Assembly (NCBI GenBank): GCA_034359265.1 | Contig: CP136891.1 | Coordinates: 86,322,001-86,386,000 of the forward strand | DNA length: 64,000 nt | Origin: Canna indica | Taxonomy: Eukaryota > Streptophyta > Magnoliopsida > Zingiberales > Cannaceae | Reading direction: 5' to 3' | Shown: one piece after another, positions 1-10,063 of the stretch | Numbering within the stretch: the first letter of the stretch is position 1 | Layout of the letters: each line of letters opens with the position of its first letter | Position numbers and translations under genes: made by a program | The notes under the pieces: model-generated | Database searches by the model: none | Told to the model about the DNA's origin: nothing | What the model saw: only the letters and a program-made list of their open reading frames with translations

Positions 1-776
1 AGTAACCTGGTTAAATTCTAGTCTTATTGATAAGATTGAATCCAAAATTAGAATCTTCCTTTGGAGGCATTCTTCTGATAAGTTAATTGGGAAACCCTTA
101 CCTTACCCAAGGATAGGGGTGGCCTTGGCATTCAAGATCTTGACTCTAAAAGAATCTCTCTTCAAGCTAGCAAAATCCAAAAGTACCTTTCAAATCAAAA
201 TTCCATATGGGTTAATCTGGTTAAAGCCAAATATCCTCCAATTAATTCCTTTAACAGTTGCAAAAAATTCAAATGCTCTTATGCTTGGAAGCTTTTCAAG
301 CTGGCTTTTAACAGCCTGCATCTGGGATTTAAATCATGCATTGGTGATGGTAGCTCTACTTCTCTGTTGAATGGAAACTGGGTTTTAGACATGCCCCTGG
401 CTATCAAACCAACATACTTGAATATGAACCTGGTTAATCATATCACTGAGGTGCAGCATCTATTTCAGGACCAGAAATGGTCTCCTTTTTTCAGATATTC
501 TATGTGTGGAAAAACTTTGTGGGAAGCTATCACAAGCATACGGGTCCCTGTACAGCCCAGTGATGACAAAGTGGTATGGATGCCTGAAAACTGTTGTATG
601 GCTTCTTCATCAGCTTTTAGATTTCTAAAGTCTTCTATTGACTCCTCTTCTAGTTTAAAACTTAGCTGGAAATTGATTTGGAAACTTAGAACTGCTCCTA
701 AAGTTAAAATATTTTTTTGGAAGCTCTTTCATAACAAGCTCCCAACCAAAGCTTTTTTATTTTCATTAGGTATTTC
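1..776 (+). mobile_element. LINE-a, 3' part of ORF2 (first piece)
   Basis: This is the distal part of a plant LINE ORF2: the tail of the reverse transcriptase region and the start of the zinc-binding RT-associated domain. The sequence is nearly collinear with 15484-16277 of LINE-b, so the family assignment rests on that longer copy. It starts before the window. Frames are broken: relative to LINE-b it lacks a short stretch near base 80 and the frame changes at 119-370 and 367-810. It stops at the CACTA insertion (777) and resumes at 4140. Non-functional. Confidence 0.9.
774..776. repeat. Target-site duplication TTC of the CACTA element
   Basis: TTC at 774-776 is repeated at 4140-4142. The uninterrupted paralogous LINE at about 16270-16285 has a single TTC at this place. 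Three-base duplications are diagnostic of CACTA (En/Spm) transposition. Confidence 0.93.
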
Positions 777-1170
777 CACTACTAGAAAAATGGTCATCAA
801 CAACGGCTGATGTCGTTGCTGAGCCGTTGCTGAAAAGAATCAGCAACGGCCGCGCCGTTGCAATAGAGCCGTGACAGAAAGTCGCATTGCTGATGACTTA
901 GCAACGGATTAGCAACGGCCGCTCGGGCCGTCGCTCAAAACATTATCAGCAACGGCCGCTCGGGCCGTCGCTAAAAACATTATCAGCAACGGTTTTGCCA
1001 CAGACCCGGAGTCGTTGCTGATCGATAACATTAATAGCAACGGCCGCTGAGTTCGTAGCAACGTCGTTTGTAAAACCCCGTCGCTAAGCCGTTGCTGTAG
1101 GTCATCAGCAACGGCTTTCGATACACTTTTAGCAACGGCTTTCCCACGGACGGCCGTGGGAAAGCCGTTG
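777..1170. repeat. CACTA subterminal repeat array, left end
   Basis: About 14 copies of AGCAACG or its complement CGTTGCT in under 400 bases, many extended to CAGCAACGGC and arranged in both directions. In En/Spm elements such arrays are the binding sites of the TNPA protein; binding here is inferred by analogy. Confidence 0.85.
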
Positions 1171-1462
1171 CTGATGACGTATACCTGGGAACAGAAAAAT
1201 TGAAAATTTCAAATTTCCATTGATACATTGATACATTATCTGATACATAACTCACACACCCATACCCTCATACACACATTCATTCACACATCACAAATAC
1301 ACCAAGATATACATCAAAACAATTATATTTATATTGATAATTATCCACGATAGTATAAAAACAATTCAAATGCAAAATTGAAGTATCAATATCCAAACAA
1401 AATAAGTTAAACAAGTTCAATATCTCAGTAACAAGTTCAATATCCAAACAAAAATCTCACGA

Positions 1463-2680
1463 TCACGATGGAGGATGGTCTGGATCATATGGCGGGCTCT
1501 GGAGTGCTTGAGTGTACACCGGCGTGGACTGACTCGAGGACGATGGATTAGATGATGCCGAAGAGATGCCTGCTTCAGGATGACCTGACATGTTGCGTAG
1601 CATAGCATGCATCTCCTCCATCATCTGAGTTTGACGCGCGACCGTCTCCTCTAGAGTCCTTATTCTGCTACTATGATCATAACTGGATCTAGAGGTGGAC
1701 GGCCGCTCACCAGCGATCGGAGGGGTTGGTGCCCCAAGTGGCCCTAGCACGGCTCGTGCATGACCACTATCTGCGAAGCCATATACACGGCCATGGTCCC
1801 AGCCACCTGCGGCATCGACCCACGATGCTGCGTCAAAGTCCTCGGGGGTACCCCCGCGCTGCACCACCGTCTGGCTGTACGTCTCCTACTCGAGTTTGAT
1901 TTTTTTGTTTAATATTTATCATAAAACTTAAATTATAAATATATAATGAATAATTTAAACAAATATATAATTACCACAATGTGTGCAGCGCGGTTGTCGA
2001 TGTACTCCCCCATCCCATGTGCTCGACGGTGAGTCCGCGCAAACACCGCCATCGGAGAGGGTCGCTGGACACTCCCGTCATCCGACACCGTCGTCTATAT
2101 TTACAAAATAAATACATTAATTAGTACACATAGTAACAAATAAAATATATAATTAAAAGATATACTTACCATACGGTTCGCGTGCACTGCAAATGCAACA
2201 GAGCCGCCGGTGTGACGCGCTGCTCCCCCCGACATGCGATTTCTAGCCGCATTCCGAGAAACCTCCTGCCATCGATCCGTCGACCATATCCCCACGAGCT
2301 GGTCCCATATATCCGGAGTAATCCAACCGGGGCCGTATCCCCGAGTCTTCGCGATGTTAGTGGTCCCAGCTCGGGCCATCGCTTGGGACCGAGCCTGCCC
2401 CAGCTGCCCGTTGTACCTTGCCCGGGAAATAGCCTCCCAGGCAGCGTAAATGAAGGGCCTCTGGTCCTTGGCCCATGTATAGCGAGCCTGCAAAATAATA
2501 ATATCAGTACCAATATTAATATATCATCATGCATGTAAAAAAAAAAAAAAATGTGCCTCAAACTCGCGCCATAACATGTCGACGTGCTCGCTAGGCACGT
2601 GGGACCACGTAGGCCATGCCCCGTGCATGTATCGTCGAATAGTAGAAGAAATGCTCCTCGGCACTTCTTCTTGCTCGAAC
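1463..2680 (-). CDS. TNPA-like plant transposase (Ptta/En/Spm, Transposase_24), partial gene model
   Basis: Four minus-strand exons can be read with good splice sites: about 2561-2680, 2170-2487 (acceptor TTTGCAG, donor GTAAGT), 1975-2094 (acceptor TATAG, donor GTAATT) and 1885-1463 with the stop. Exon 1 contains HGAWPTWSHVPSEHVDMLW. Exon 2 ends in ARHTGGSVAFAVHANRM, a typical Transposase_24 signature. The last exon contains an alpha-helical, probably coiled-coil segment (LEETVARQTQMMEEMHAML) followed by a Ser/Pro-rich tail. This is the accessory DNA-binding protein type of CACTA elements, expected to bind the subterminal repeats. The 5' exons upstream of 2680 and the start codon were not identified, and a donor after about 2561 is unclear. 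No in-frame stop interrupts the four exons, so it may still encode protein. Confidence 0.65.
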
Positions 2681-3179
2681 CTGCACAACAAAAATATTTT
2701 TTAATATTATATTTGTAATGATCGAACTTGCTCGAACCTGCGCCATAAAATATGATATAATGAATTTGTAATGATTCATAATTCATGATATATTACCGCT
2801 CCCCAATCACGCTAATCAATCTACGTGACTCTGTGGCTGGTGGAGGCTGCCACCTGTTCGGCCCGTGTGGCCGCCTGCGTCTGGATGTACTAGCCAATTG
2901 TCCAATTCAAGAATTGTCCCAAATTGTCCAATCAGGGACAATTTGTCCCAAATTAATTGTCTCAAATAACTATATTCCCAAATTGTCCAATCAGGGACAA
3001 TTCAAGAATTGTACATCGTATAAAAGATCATCTACTTCTTTTACACGAACATACAATCCCCGAACGGATCTAAGGTTTTGCTAAATCATATCCGACTCGT
3101 CGATGCGTACGTGAAACATATGAACTCGTCAGATGCATGATTATTTTCTAAATGTTTCGAGACCGTTCGAGTCCATATT

Positions 3180-3361
3180 GGACGATTCCGGTGCGCGTCC
3201 GAAGTGGACGATTACGGCGCGCGTTCGAAGTGGACGATACCGGCTCGCATCCGAAGTGGACGATTCCGGCGCGCATCCGAATTGGACGATTCCGGCGCGC
3301 GTCCGAAGTGGACGATTCCGACGCGAGTCTGAATTGGACGATTCCGGCGCGCGTCCGAAGT
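3180..3361. repeat. 26-bp minisatellite, seven units
   Basis: Seven consecutive 26-base units with consensus GGACGATTCCGGCGCGCGTC plus CGAAGT, starting at 3180, 3206, 3232, 3258, 3284, 3310 and 3336, each differing at a few positions. It lies inside the CACTA element, upstream of its gene in transcription order. Confidence 0.9.
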
Positions 3362-3835
3362 GGATAATTCCGAAATTAATCTAAACCCTAAAAATTATTC
3401 TAACAAACTAAATAACTAATCTAAATAATTAATCTAAATAATTAATTAACAATTAATTAACAATTAAAAAACAATTAAAAAACAATAATAAAATATTATT
3501 AAACTACAAATTCTGGCGCCGGAGTCAGGTGGACTCCGGCGCCGGCGTACACTGGCCGGACACACTGTTCGGCCAATGTACAAGGTCCGGCGGCGGCCAT
3601 CGGCCGACCGCCGCCGGCCGAAACCCTATTTTTAGGGTTTCAGTCGGATTTTCTACCGGCCGCAACGTGAAGAGACGGCAGCCGGAGGGCACATACCTGA
3701 CAGTGTCGGCAGCAACGGGAGGAGTCGTCGGCGTCGGCAGCAGCGGCAGCGGCGGCGAGAGGCGAGGAGAGGAGCGGCGGCGGCAGCAGCGGGAGGAAGA
3801 AGGGGGGCGGGCGCGATCTGCGACCTATATAAACT

Positions 3836-4125
3836 TATCAGCAACGGCTCACTCGCCCGTTAGAAAGCCGTTGCTGATAAGTTATCATCAGCAACGACTC
3901 ACTTGTCCGTTAGCAAGCCGTTGCTAATAAGTTATCATCTGCAACGTCTCACTTGTCCGTTAGAAAGCCGTTGCTGATAATTAACATTATCAGCAACGGC
4001 TCGCATGTCCGTTAGAAAGCCGTTGCAGATACAACATATTTGCAACGGCTCGAGCGGCCGTAAGAATGCCGTTGCAAATAGCAACGGCTTGAGCGACCGT
4101 TGCTGATAGCCGTTGCTGAAGACCA
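3836..4125. repeat. CACTA subterminal repeat array, right end
   Basis: About nine copies of AGCAACG/CGTTGCT, often paired as an inverted couple 25-30 bases apart (CAGCAACGGCTC ... GCCGTTGCTGAT). It mirrors the left array. The gene inside is read away from this end, so the array is close to its promoter and could also serve in autoregulation (inference). Confidence 0.85.
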
Positions 4126-4139
4126 AGTTTCTAGTAGTG

Positions 4140-4671
4140 TTCCCCTAATGCTACTTGTTGCCTTTGTTTTGATGCTTCTGAAATATTAAAACATCTTTTT
4201 GTGGATTGCTCCTTTGCGAACAGTATCTGGCTTTCCCTTGGTCAGCATCTTAATGTTGACTTCGAATGTAGATTTGAATGGAATACAGATTCTTGGTTTT
4301 TGGAAAATGCTGGTTATAACTCTAAATTTGAAAACTATTCTTTGATTTCAAATGTTCTTTGGTTCATTTGGTATTATAGAAATTCTATTAAGCATGGTGA
4401 AATGAAGCCTTCCTCTAGTAGGGTTGTGACCCAAATATTGGCTTTCACAAGCCAATTTACAGATACTTACACTCCTGAGGGAACGTGGTACTTACACTCT
4501 TTGTCTTGTGATTGGTCTCCCCCTATTTTTCCATGGCTGAAATTTAATTATGATGGCTCATATGATAAGGAAGGTGGAGCACGAATCATCCTTCGAAATC
4601 ATAAAGGCGAGTGTTCCCTTGCCTCTTGTTTATACTTTTATTCTATATTTGCTTTCTACTCAGAGGCTACT
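4140..4671 (+). mobile_element. LINE-a, 3' part of ORF2 (second piece, RNase H)
   Basis: Continuation of LINE-a after the CACTA insertion. It holds the end of the zinc-binding domain (CSFANSIWLSLGQHL) and the start of an RVT_3 RNase H domain (WLKFNYDGSYDKEGG). It is collinear with 16279-16815 of LINE-b but is cut off inside RNase H at about 4671, where the sequence switches to the tandem-array unit (TTTATGTGATAGTTGAG). The last 350 bases and the poly(A) tail are missing. Confidence 0.88.
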
Positions 4672-5500
4672 TTTATGTGATAGTTGAGATGTATTTATGG
4701 ACGAGGAAAAAAAAATCAAAAATTTAATTAACCGAAAAATCGATTTAAAACTTAACTGAATTTCTCGATTAACCGAATCGGTAATTTCGGTTTTAGTTTT
4801 TATTTTAATTTTTTTTTTGTTTTCAATTTCAATTTCAATTTTTGATTATCATTAATCGTTAGTTCACGGTTAACCGATTCATATATATAATATTACCCTT
4901 AATTTTTATTCCCTAAATTTTTTAAAAATATTTTTTTCTCTAAAACTTATATAAAGTATATATTGAAGTATATTTAAATTATATTTCATTATTTAAAATT
5001 TGACAATTACATATTTTTTAAATATGAATAAATATTATAATACACAAGTCTCTAAAATATTATAGTACATATTTTTACTAAACAAATATTTGAATTTCAT
5101 GTTAAACATATCCAATTCTTTCAATTGTCCGTGAGGATGTTATCATTCTTTTGACTTTTTATATATAGGTATTATGTTTGATTTATATATTTTTTATTAT
5201 GAAATACTTTCAACAAATGAAATGTACTATACAATTTGTATAATTTTATTATTTTTTATATGTTAGAAATTTTTAGTGGTTAATCGAAATTTTTTGATTA
5301 ATCGAATCGCAAAAACTTAAACCGAAATACTGATTAACCGAAGTTAATGGATTAGTTTATGATTAATGACTTTGAAAAATTGATGTTAATGGAATGATTT
5401 AAAAAATTGCTAATTGATCGGTTACTGTCCATGCTCACCCTGCTAGTTGTATTCATTTAAATGCATATTTTAATAATATCTTTAATTTGTGTTAGAGCTG
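4672..5500. other. AT-rich non-coding start of unit 1
   Basis: No coding potential seen. The stretch 4735-5420 is rich in AACCGAA/TTCGGTT-like motifs and is retained in unit 3 (34740-35410) but deleted in unit 2, which jumps from AACCGAAAAATC to GGTTACTGTCC at about 19760. Confidence 0.7.
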
Positions 5501-5705
5501 GCAATATATGGCCTGACCCGATAGCCTGAAAAAAATAGGGTTCGGGTCGATCTTTATCGTGCTCGGGCCGTTATCAAGCCAGCTCGATAAGGCCCGAAAA
5601 ACTTTCGGGCCGAGTCGGGCTAGGCAGTGTAGACCCGAACTGATAGCTCGATAAGAATTTTTTTTCTAAAAATATTAGATATCGGTCCTGAATCTGCCCG
5701 ATAGC
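5500..5705. mobile_element. hAT-like MITE fragment (GAGCTGGCAATATA end)
   Basis: The start TTAGAGCTGGCAATATATGG and the interior CCCGATAGC/CTCGATAAGGCCCG repeats resemble hAT-type miniature elements. It is cut at about 5705 by the foldback element. Copies are at 19852-20057 (unit 2) and from 35476 (unit 3), where it continues further. Confidence 0.5.
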
Positions 5706-6295
5706 CCTTCACGTTTGTCTGAAGGCTTTATTTTGTCCCTTAGGTTTTTTTCAAGCACAAATGCCCCTATTGTAATGAAAAAATGGTGCAAAATTTCTCC
5801 GTCTTTGAAACGTTGACGGTGTTGTCGTCACATCTGACGTGTCGAATTTGACTAAAATGCCCTCCACATCAGCGTGAGACCCACATATTACTAACTCATC
5901 ATCTCATCGACGTCGTTACCCATCTTTCTCGCCGCGCCTACAACGTCACCGACGGGCAAAGGGCATGGCAACATGGTCATAGACCGGTGTGAAGAGGAGA
6001 TGAATTAAGACGTGGTTGACGGGTGACCATGTCACGGTGCCCTTTGCGCACCGGAAAAGATAGGTAGCGACATCGGCGAGACGGTGAGTTAGTAGGATGT
6101 CCGTCCCACATTGATGTGAAGGATATTTTAATTAGTCAAAATTCGACACGTCGGATGTGACGATAGCATCGTTAACGGGACATGGACAACATTTCAAAAA
6201 CGAAGTATTTTTGCACCCTTTTTCGTTACTGTAGGGATATTTGTGCTCAAAAAAATCTAAGAGACAAAATAGAACCTCTAGACAAAAATGAAAGG
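5706..6295. mobile_element. Foldback element with long inverted repeats
   Basis: The left half (CCTTCACGTTTGTC ... ) and the reverse complement of the right half (CCTTTCATTTTTGTC ... ) align over nearly their whole length of about 290 bases each, meeting near 5990. The arms are imperfect (roughly 80-85% by eye). No coding sequence. Long terminal inverted repeats suggest a Mutator-like or foldback element; I could not find a clear target duplication. The same element is in unit 2 (20058-20650) and absent from unit 3. Confidence 0.65.
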
Positions 6296-6802
6296 TAAAA
6301 TAGTACTGTGATATATGACGTGTCGAGTGATTGAATTAGTGTACGTCACATGACACATCAACTCTGTTAACAGATTCCTGATGTCGTTCCAACGCCAGAG
6401 TCAATGTAGTAATAATTTTTGAAACTTCTTAATAATTTTGAGTTAAAAAAAACATGAATAAATAAGCTCTTTCTACTTAAACTCGAGAGGCAAATTAATT
6501 AGTACCTGTGTTATATATACACACCAGCACATGCACTAAATTCATCGAACAAAACGCCAATATAATTCACGAAATAAAGCCACTCGAGCATGCAAGAAAA
6601 GCAAGCTCAAACAGTACAAACTAGAAGAACATGATACAGTACGTATAATACATATCGTACTTATAACTAGTGACTCCTATATGCTTGCTGTATAAATTGA
6701 CACAGAATTCCTCATAGAATTAACAACAACTAATTCAAATTAGCAAATGCAATCCGATAGAGTACGTATATAGAGCCGGTACTAAATTGCTCCACGGCCA
6801 TG
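6296..6802. other. Downstream region of the proline-rich gene
   Basis: AT-rich, with no gene seen. It should contain the 3' UTR and polyadenylation region of the minus-strand gene ending at 6803. Nearly identical in unit 2. Confidence 0.5.
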
Positions 6803-7141
6803 TCATGGTGCTGCAGCAGGTGGTGGGGTAAGGAAGGGAATGCTTGGGATAGAAGGCATTGGAGGCAACGTGACCTTGGGTATGCTGGGAATTATATTCC
6901 CAGGTAGTGGCGGCGCCGCCAGTGGTACCACCGGCATCGGCGGCACGGTCAGCTTTGGAATAGCAGGCACCGTTGGCATCGGCATCACTGGGATCGTCGG
7001 GACTGCAGGTGGCGCTGCTGCTGCTGCTGTGTCCAGGAGATGGGGAGCAGCAAAGCTGGTGCCGATGTGGCTGGAGAAGAAGAGGACTACTGCAAGAATG
7101 GCCGAGGTGAACTTGACGAAACCAGTGCACTCGGAAGCCAT
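6803..7141 (-). CDS. Secreted proline-rich (PELPK-like) cell-wall protein, unit 1 copy
   Basis: A 112-residue protein. Residues 1 to about 31 form a signal peptide (MASECTGFVKFTSAILAVVL, then FFSSHIGTSFAA). The mature part is almost wholly short hydrophobic-proline repeats such as VPTIPVMP, VPAIPKLTVPP, IPSIPKVTLPP and IPSIPFLTPPP, with periodic lysine, like the PELPK/hydroxyproline-rich wall proteins. Role in the wall is inferred from composition. The start at 7141 was chosen because it gives the signal peptide; an in-frame extension to 7282 runs through the TATA box and is untranslated leader. A TATA box lies at 7251-7258. Copy 2 (21148-21486) differs at one residue near the signal cleavage site (Pro here, Arg there). 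Exact family unproven. Confidence 0.75.
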   Translation of the reverse strand: MASECTGFVKFTSAILAVVLFFSSHIGTSFAAPHLLDTAAAAAPPAVPTIPVMPMPTVPAIPKLTVPPMPVVPLAAPPLPGNIIPSIPKVTLPPMPSIPSIPFLTPPPAAAP

Positions 7142-7250
7142 GCCTTTGTTGAATGATGATCGAGGAATATTGTTCTTGGAGGGATCGAAGGTATAAATAT
7201 GGCTGAGATTGGTTTTGATGTACGTGGGCTGAGCTAAATGCTGTGGTATA

Positions 7251-7258
7251 TATTTATA
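7251..7258 (-). promoter_or_regulatory. TATA box of the proline-rich gene, unit 1
   Basis: TATAAATA on the minus strand, about 110 bases before the chosen ATG, leaving a leader of about 80 bases that begins near the AGCTCAGCCCACG sequence. It is preserved at 21596-21603 in unit 2. Confidence 0.6.
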
Positions 7259-8996
7259 AGGGAATTCCACAGCATGAGTCATGAGTTAGGTTAAGAGGGG
7301 TTAACCAGCTTAATTAATGTAGTGTCATGTGTTTGGTGAGAGAGATTGGAAACTGTGATATGTTGGTTCACCTTCTTCCACCTTGTATATATAGCTAGGT
7401 GTCAAAGATTATCTACTAGTTAAGATAATTTGGTTGATATTTGAACAATATATATATGTGCAAGATTTCTACATATACATTAATTAGATCAATGAACAGA
7501 TCAACAAATCAAACAAGATGTCAAACATAATATTGAATTTCATCCAATATATATATGGCATGCATATATGCACTCATCATTAATTATTTTGAAGGATACA
7601 ATTTCAAATTGCATATATTCTTATATACATAGACTCCTGATACAGATATAATTTCATCTATTATATGATCTATCAATATATAGCTACCTTAATTTTCTGC
7701 CAAGTTTAAGTCCAAAGTATACTTTATATGTGCATGATTATGTATATATACCTTAATTTTCTGCCAAATTTATTCTTGAATTGTCCACTACTGTTTGAAT
7801 TTACCATATGACATGCTAATTAGATTAGCTAGTAACCAATCTTTTGTTGTAAAAAAATATTCTTGAATATAATATGTAATATATACCTCGGTTTAGTCCC
7901 ACATCGTAAGTATATTTAGTGTTATGTTGATTTAAGACTTGATGGGTGTACATGCTACCATAGTTTAAGCATTTTAATTAGACTAATCATTGGGGTCTAA
8001 AAAGTTAATGAGTCGGTTTATCGATCCCATAACCTAGTCCTATATAGATATGATGAGGGAGCCTATGTATTGAAAAAATATTAACCGTTTGCTACTTGGG
8101 TGTGATTACTTGCTTCAAAAATAGTTATAGAACAGTGAAGCAAATTAAGCCCAATTTTAATGATTGCATGTACAAACAAATTAGTGCTATAAAATAATCT
8201 TAATTACTAACATTTTAGAAGAGAAACACAAAAGATAGCCACATGTTGGAAAAGATTAATGTCTACTTAAGATAGTCCAAGCAGTTCACAGATTTAAAAT
8301 TTTCTAATTGGTTGAAAGAAAATTTTAATCAAATCAAACAAATTTTTAGTCGGATCAATCTTTTTTCCAATCAAGTTAAAGAATCTCTTTTATCGGATTA
8401 AAGAAATTTTCAATTGGGTGCAATGAAATTCTCAGTTCGCGGATTTTAGATCTATTCAAAGTGGCTGAAAAAAAAATTCCATTTGGGTGATAGAAAATTT
8501 TAATCAAATCAAATAAAATTTCAGTCGTATCAAATCTTTTTCCAATGAGGACAAACTAAACTTTTTTCTTAAATTTCCAAAACTATATAGAAGCTAATAG
8601 AACTAATTTTTATATATATATATATATGTATTAACTATGTATATATTCATCAATGAAGTACACAAAAAATCATTTTCTAAATTAACTTGCTTTATATGCA
8701 TAAATAAAACATAAGATATAGTGATGTAGAGCAGTGTATTAATTAACTATAAGTTATAAATAGCTACTTCATTCATTAAGTAATACAACATAAGAGAGTA
8801 ATTAAGGCCACTCTCTTCTAATATTAATTAGACCAAGGCTAGCTGACTCTTTCTCTCTACACACTTCATTATATATCTACTATATATGAGTCTGTAAGGC
8901 TGACTGATTACATATGTAACTAACTCTAATAATTAACCTAGCTTCATCTATACGTACATATATATATCATAAACCTTAATGCTTTACTTGACGTCA
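7259..8996. other. Intergenic AT-rich DNA, unit 1
   Basis: No gene seen. There is an imperfect tandem duplication at about 8290-8400 and 8470-8555 (GAAAATTTTAATCAAATCAAA ... ) and numerous ATATAT runs. Unit 2 carries the same at 21604-23348. The half adjacent to 7259 is the upstream region of the proline-rich gene. Confidence 0.5.
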
Positions 8997-9167
8997 TCAC
9001 GCTGCAGGCGCAACATCATTGTCATCATCGTCGTCGTCGTCCCCTCCACCATTCTCACGGCGCGCCATACCTTCATCGGCGGTGCAATTATGTTCCTCAC
9101 TCATGAGCAGGCCATGGAAGTGAAGGCGGCAGCATTTTTCGGTGGTGGCGACAACAACAACAACCAT
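8997..9167 (-). CDS. Small protein with acidic Asp-run tail, unit 1 copy
   Basis: A 56-residue minus-strand ORF starting at the first ATG (9165-9167) of a leader that follows a good TATA box at 9295-9303. It has a Val-rich start (MVVVVVATTEKCCRL), a His/Glu-rich middle, and a C-terminal run GGGDDDDDDDNDVAPAA. I do not recognise a family. The leader contains GCTAGGGTTTTCC, a common plant 5'-UTR motif, which supports this strand. A GTAAGT donor-like site lies just before the ATG, so splicing cannot be excluded. The opposite strand also has a 75-codon ORF at 8979-9206 but with no promoter in sight. Sequence is identical in unit 2 (23349-23519). Confidence 0.45.
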   Translation of the reverse strand: MVVVVVATTEKCCRLHFHGLLMSEEHNCTADEGMARRENGGGDDDDDDDNDVAPAA

Positions 9168-9294
9168 CGCACTTACTTTGATCAACTAATGAGGAACTAC
9201 AACTAAACTGAGGAGAGACCAAGATGGAAAACCCTAGCTAGTGGGAGATGTGATCTTGGACTTGGAGTGATGAGAAGAATGGCACGGAGCCTGG

Positions 9295-9303
9295 TATTTA
9301 TAG
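9295..9303 (-). promoter_or_regulatory. TATA box of the acidic-tail gene, unit 1
   Basis: CTATAAATA on the minus strand, about 130 bases upstream of the ATG at 9167. Conserved at 23647-23655. Confidence 0.6.
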
Positions 9304-9493
9304 AGGGGGGAGGGCCGTGAATCCATTCATTAATCCATCAGGTGTTTGATCATGTATACATTTCTCAATCGAAAGGGTGAAGAATGAAGATACGCCTTTC
9401 ACTTTATGTGCACAGGGGGCGATTTGGAGGAGGGGAAAGGGAGCCGACGGTGGAATATGGTAACATGGTTTGCTCTCGTCCACATGCTAGTCC

Positions 9494-9691
9494 GACGTGG
9501 CGCGTGGGGCCCGAGGGTTCGGGACTTGCTCATGGAAGGTGGTCGCAGTGCACGGTCTCCACGTGGATGAAGGCGTCGAAGCACGTTCTTAGGGTTCCAC
9601 GGCGCATGGAACTAGAATGCATGCTCGGAACTGTACGAACACATTCAAGACGTCAAAGCCAAGTCAACCCGAATCTATTCTTGTCGGTCAA
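9494..9691 (-). promoter_or_regulatory. G-box/ABRE and W-box cluster upstream of the acidic-tail gene
   Basis: GACGTGGC at 9494-9501, a perfect G-box CCACGTGG at 9559-9566, and three GTCAA (TTGAC on the minus strand) cores at 9652-9656, 9663-9667 and 9687-9691, two of which fit TTGACY. bZIP/bHLH and WRKY factors bind such sites in plants; use here is inference. All are kept in unit 2 (G-box 23911-23918; W cores 24004, 24015, 24039). This stretch is much more GC-rich than its surroundings. Confidence 0.5.
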
Positions 9692-9699
9692 CAATTATT

Positions 9700-10063
9700 C
9701 AACATCCAATGGCGTCTTGCTGTGCGTATATATATAAAGCTATCTTCTTTGATTAACAATTCTTTAAACAATTAATTTGTTGGAAGAAATCTAGATTAAA
9801 ACAAAGACATTGTTTTACAGGAAAGCATGCAAGTATTCTTTGCCAAATATATAGAATATGCATGGAAGCATGCAGTTAGATGATAAAGCACAAAACACAG
9901 CCCATATAAATTATAAATATAATAGATTAATTTATGTTCTCATTTTTCTATGCCTCATTTATTTGGATAAATATAGTATTTAATGCTATGTATTTTTAGT
10001 TCCAGAGAGCAGTAGTAGTTTAGTACGTACTACTCCCTGCAATTAACTCGATCATCTTGTGCT
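9700..10063. other. Intergenic region between the two small genes, unit 1
   Basis: AT-rich, no gene seen. The part next to 10063 should hold the 3' end of the 48-residue peptide transcript. Confidence 0.4.

Larger units (their letters stand above)
777..4139 (-). mobile_element. CACTA (En/Spm-type) transposon, non-autonomous
   Basis: A 3363-bp element with termini CACTACTAGAAA (777) and TTTCTAGTAGTG (ending 4139), a TTC duplication and an empty site in LINE-b. Both ends carry dense subterminal repeats around the core AGCAACGGC. The interior encodes, on the minus strand, only a Transposase_24 (TNPA-like) protein. I see no TNPD-like DDE transposase, so the element probably depends on a partner. 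It lies inside LINE-a and is therefore younger than it. Confidence 0.93.

Noticed and set aside
6735..7130. Minus-strand 131-codon ORF and plus-strand 118-codon Gly-rich ORF over the Pro-rich gene
   Set aside because: Shadows of the Pro-rich coding sequence in other frames; no signal peptide in the first and antisense Gly/Ile composition in the second.
8979..9206. 75-codon plus-strand ORF opposite the acidic-tail gene
   Set aside because: Conserved only as much as the minus-strand ORF; TATA, leader motif and upstream elements all fit the minus strand. Kept as an alternative, not as a feature.
9384..9737. 117-codon plus-strand ORF, also present in unit 2 as 121 codons
   Set aside because: It overlaps the GC-rich promoter region of the minus-strand acidic-tail gene; the end of the ORF is not conserved and it has no TATA box or family match.
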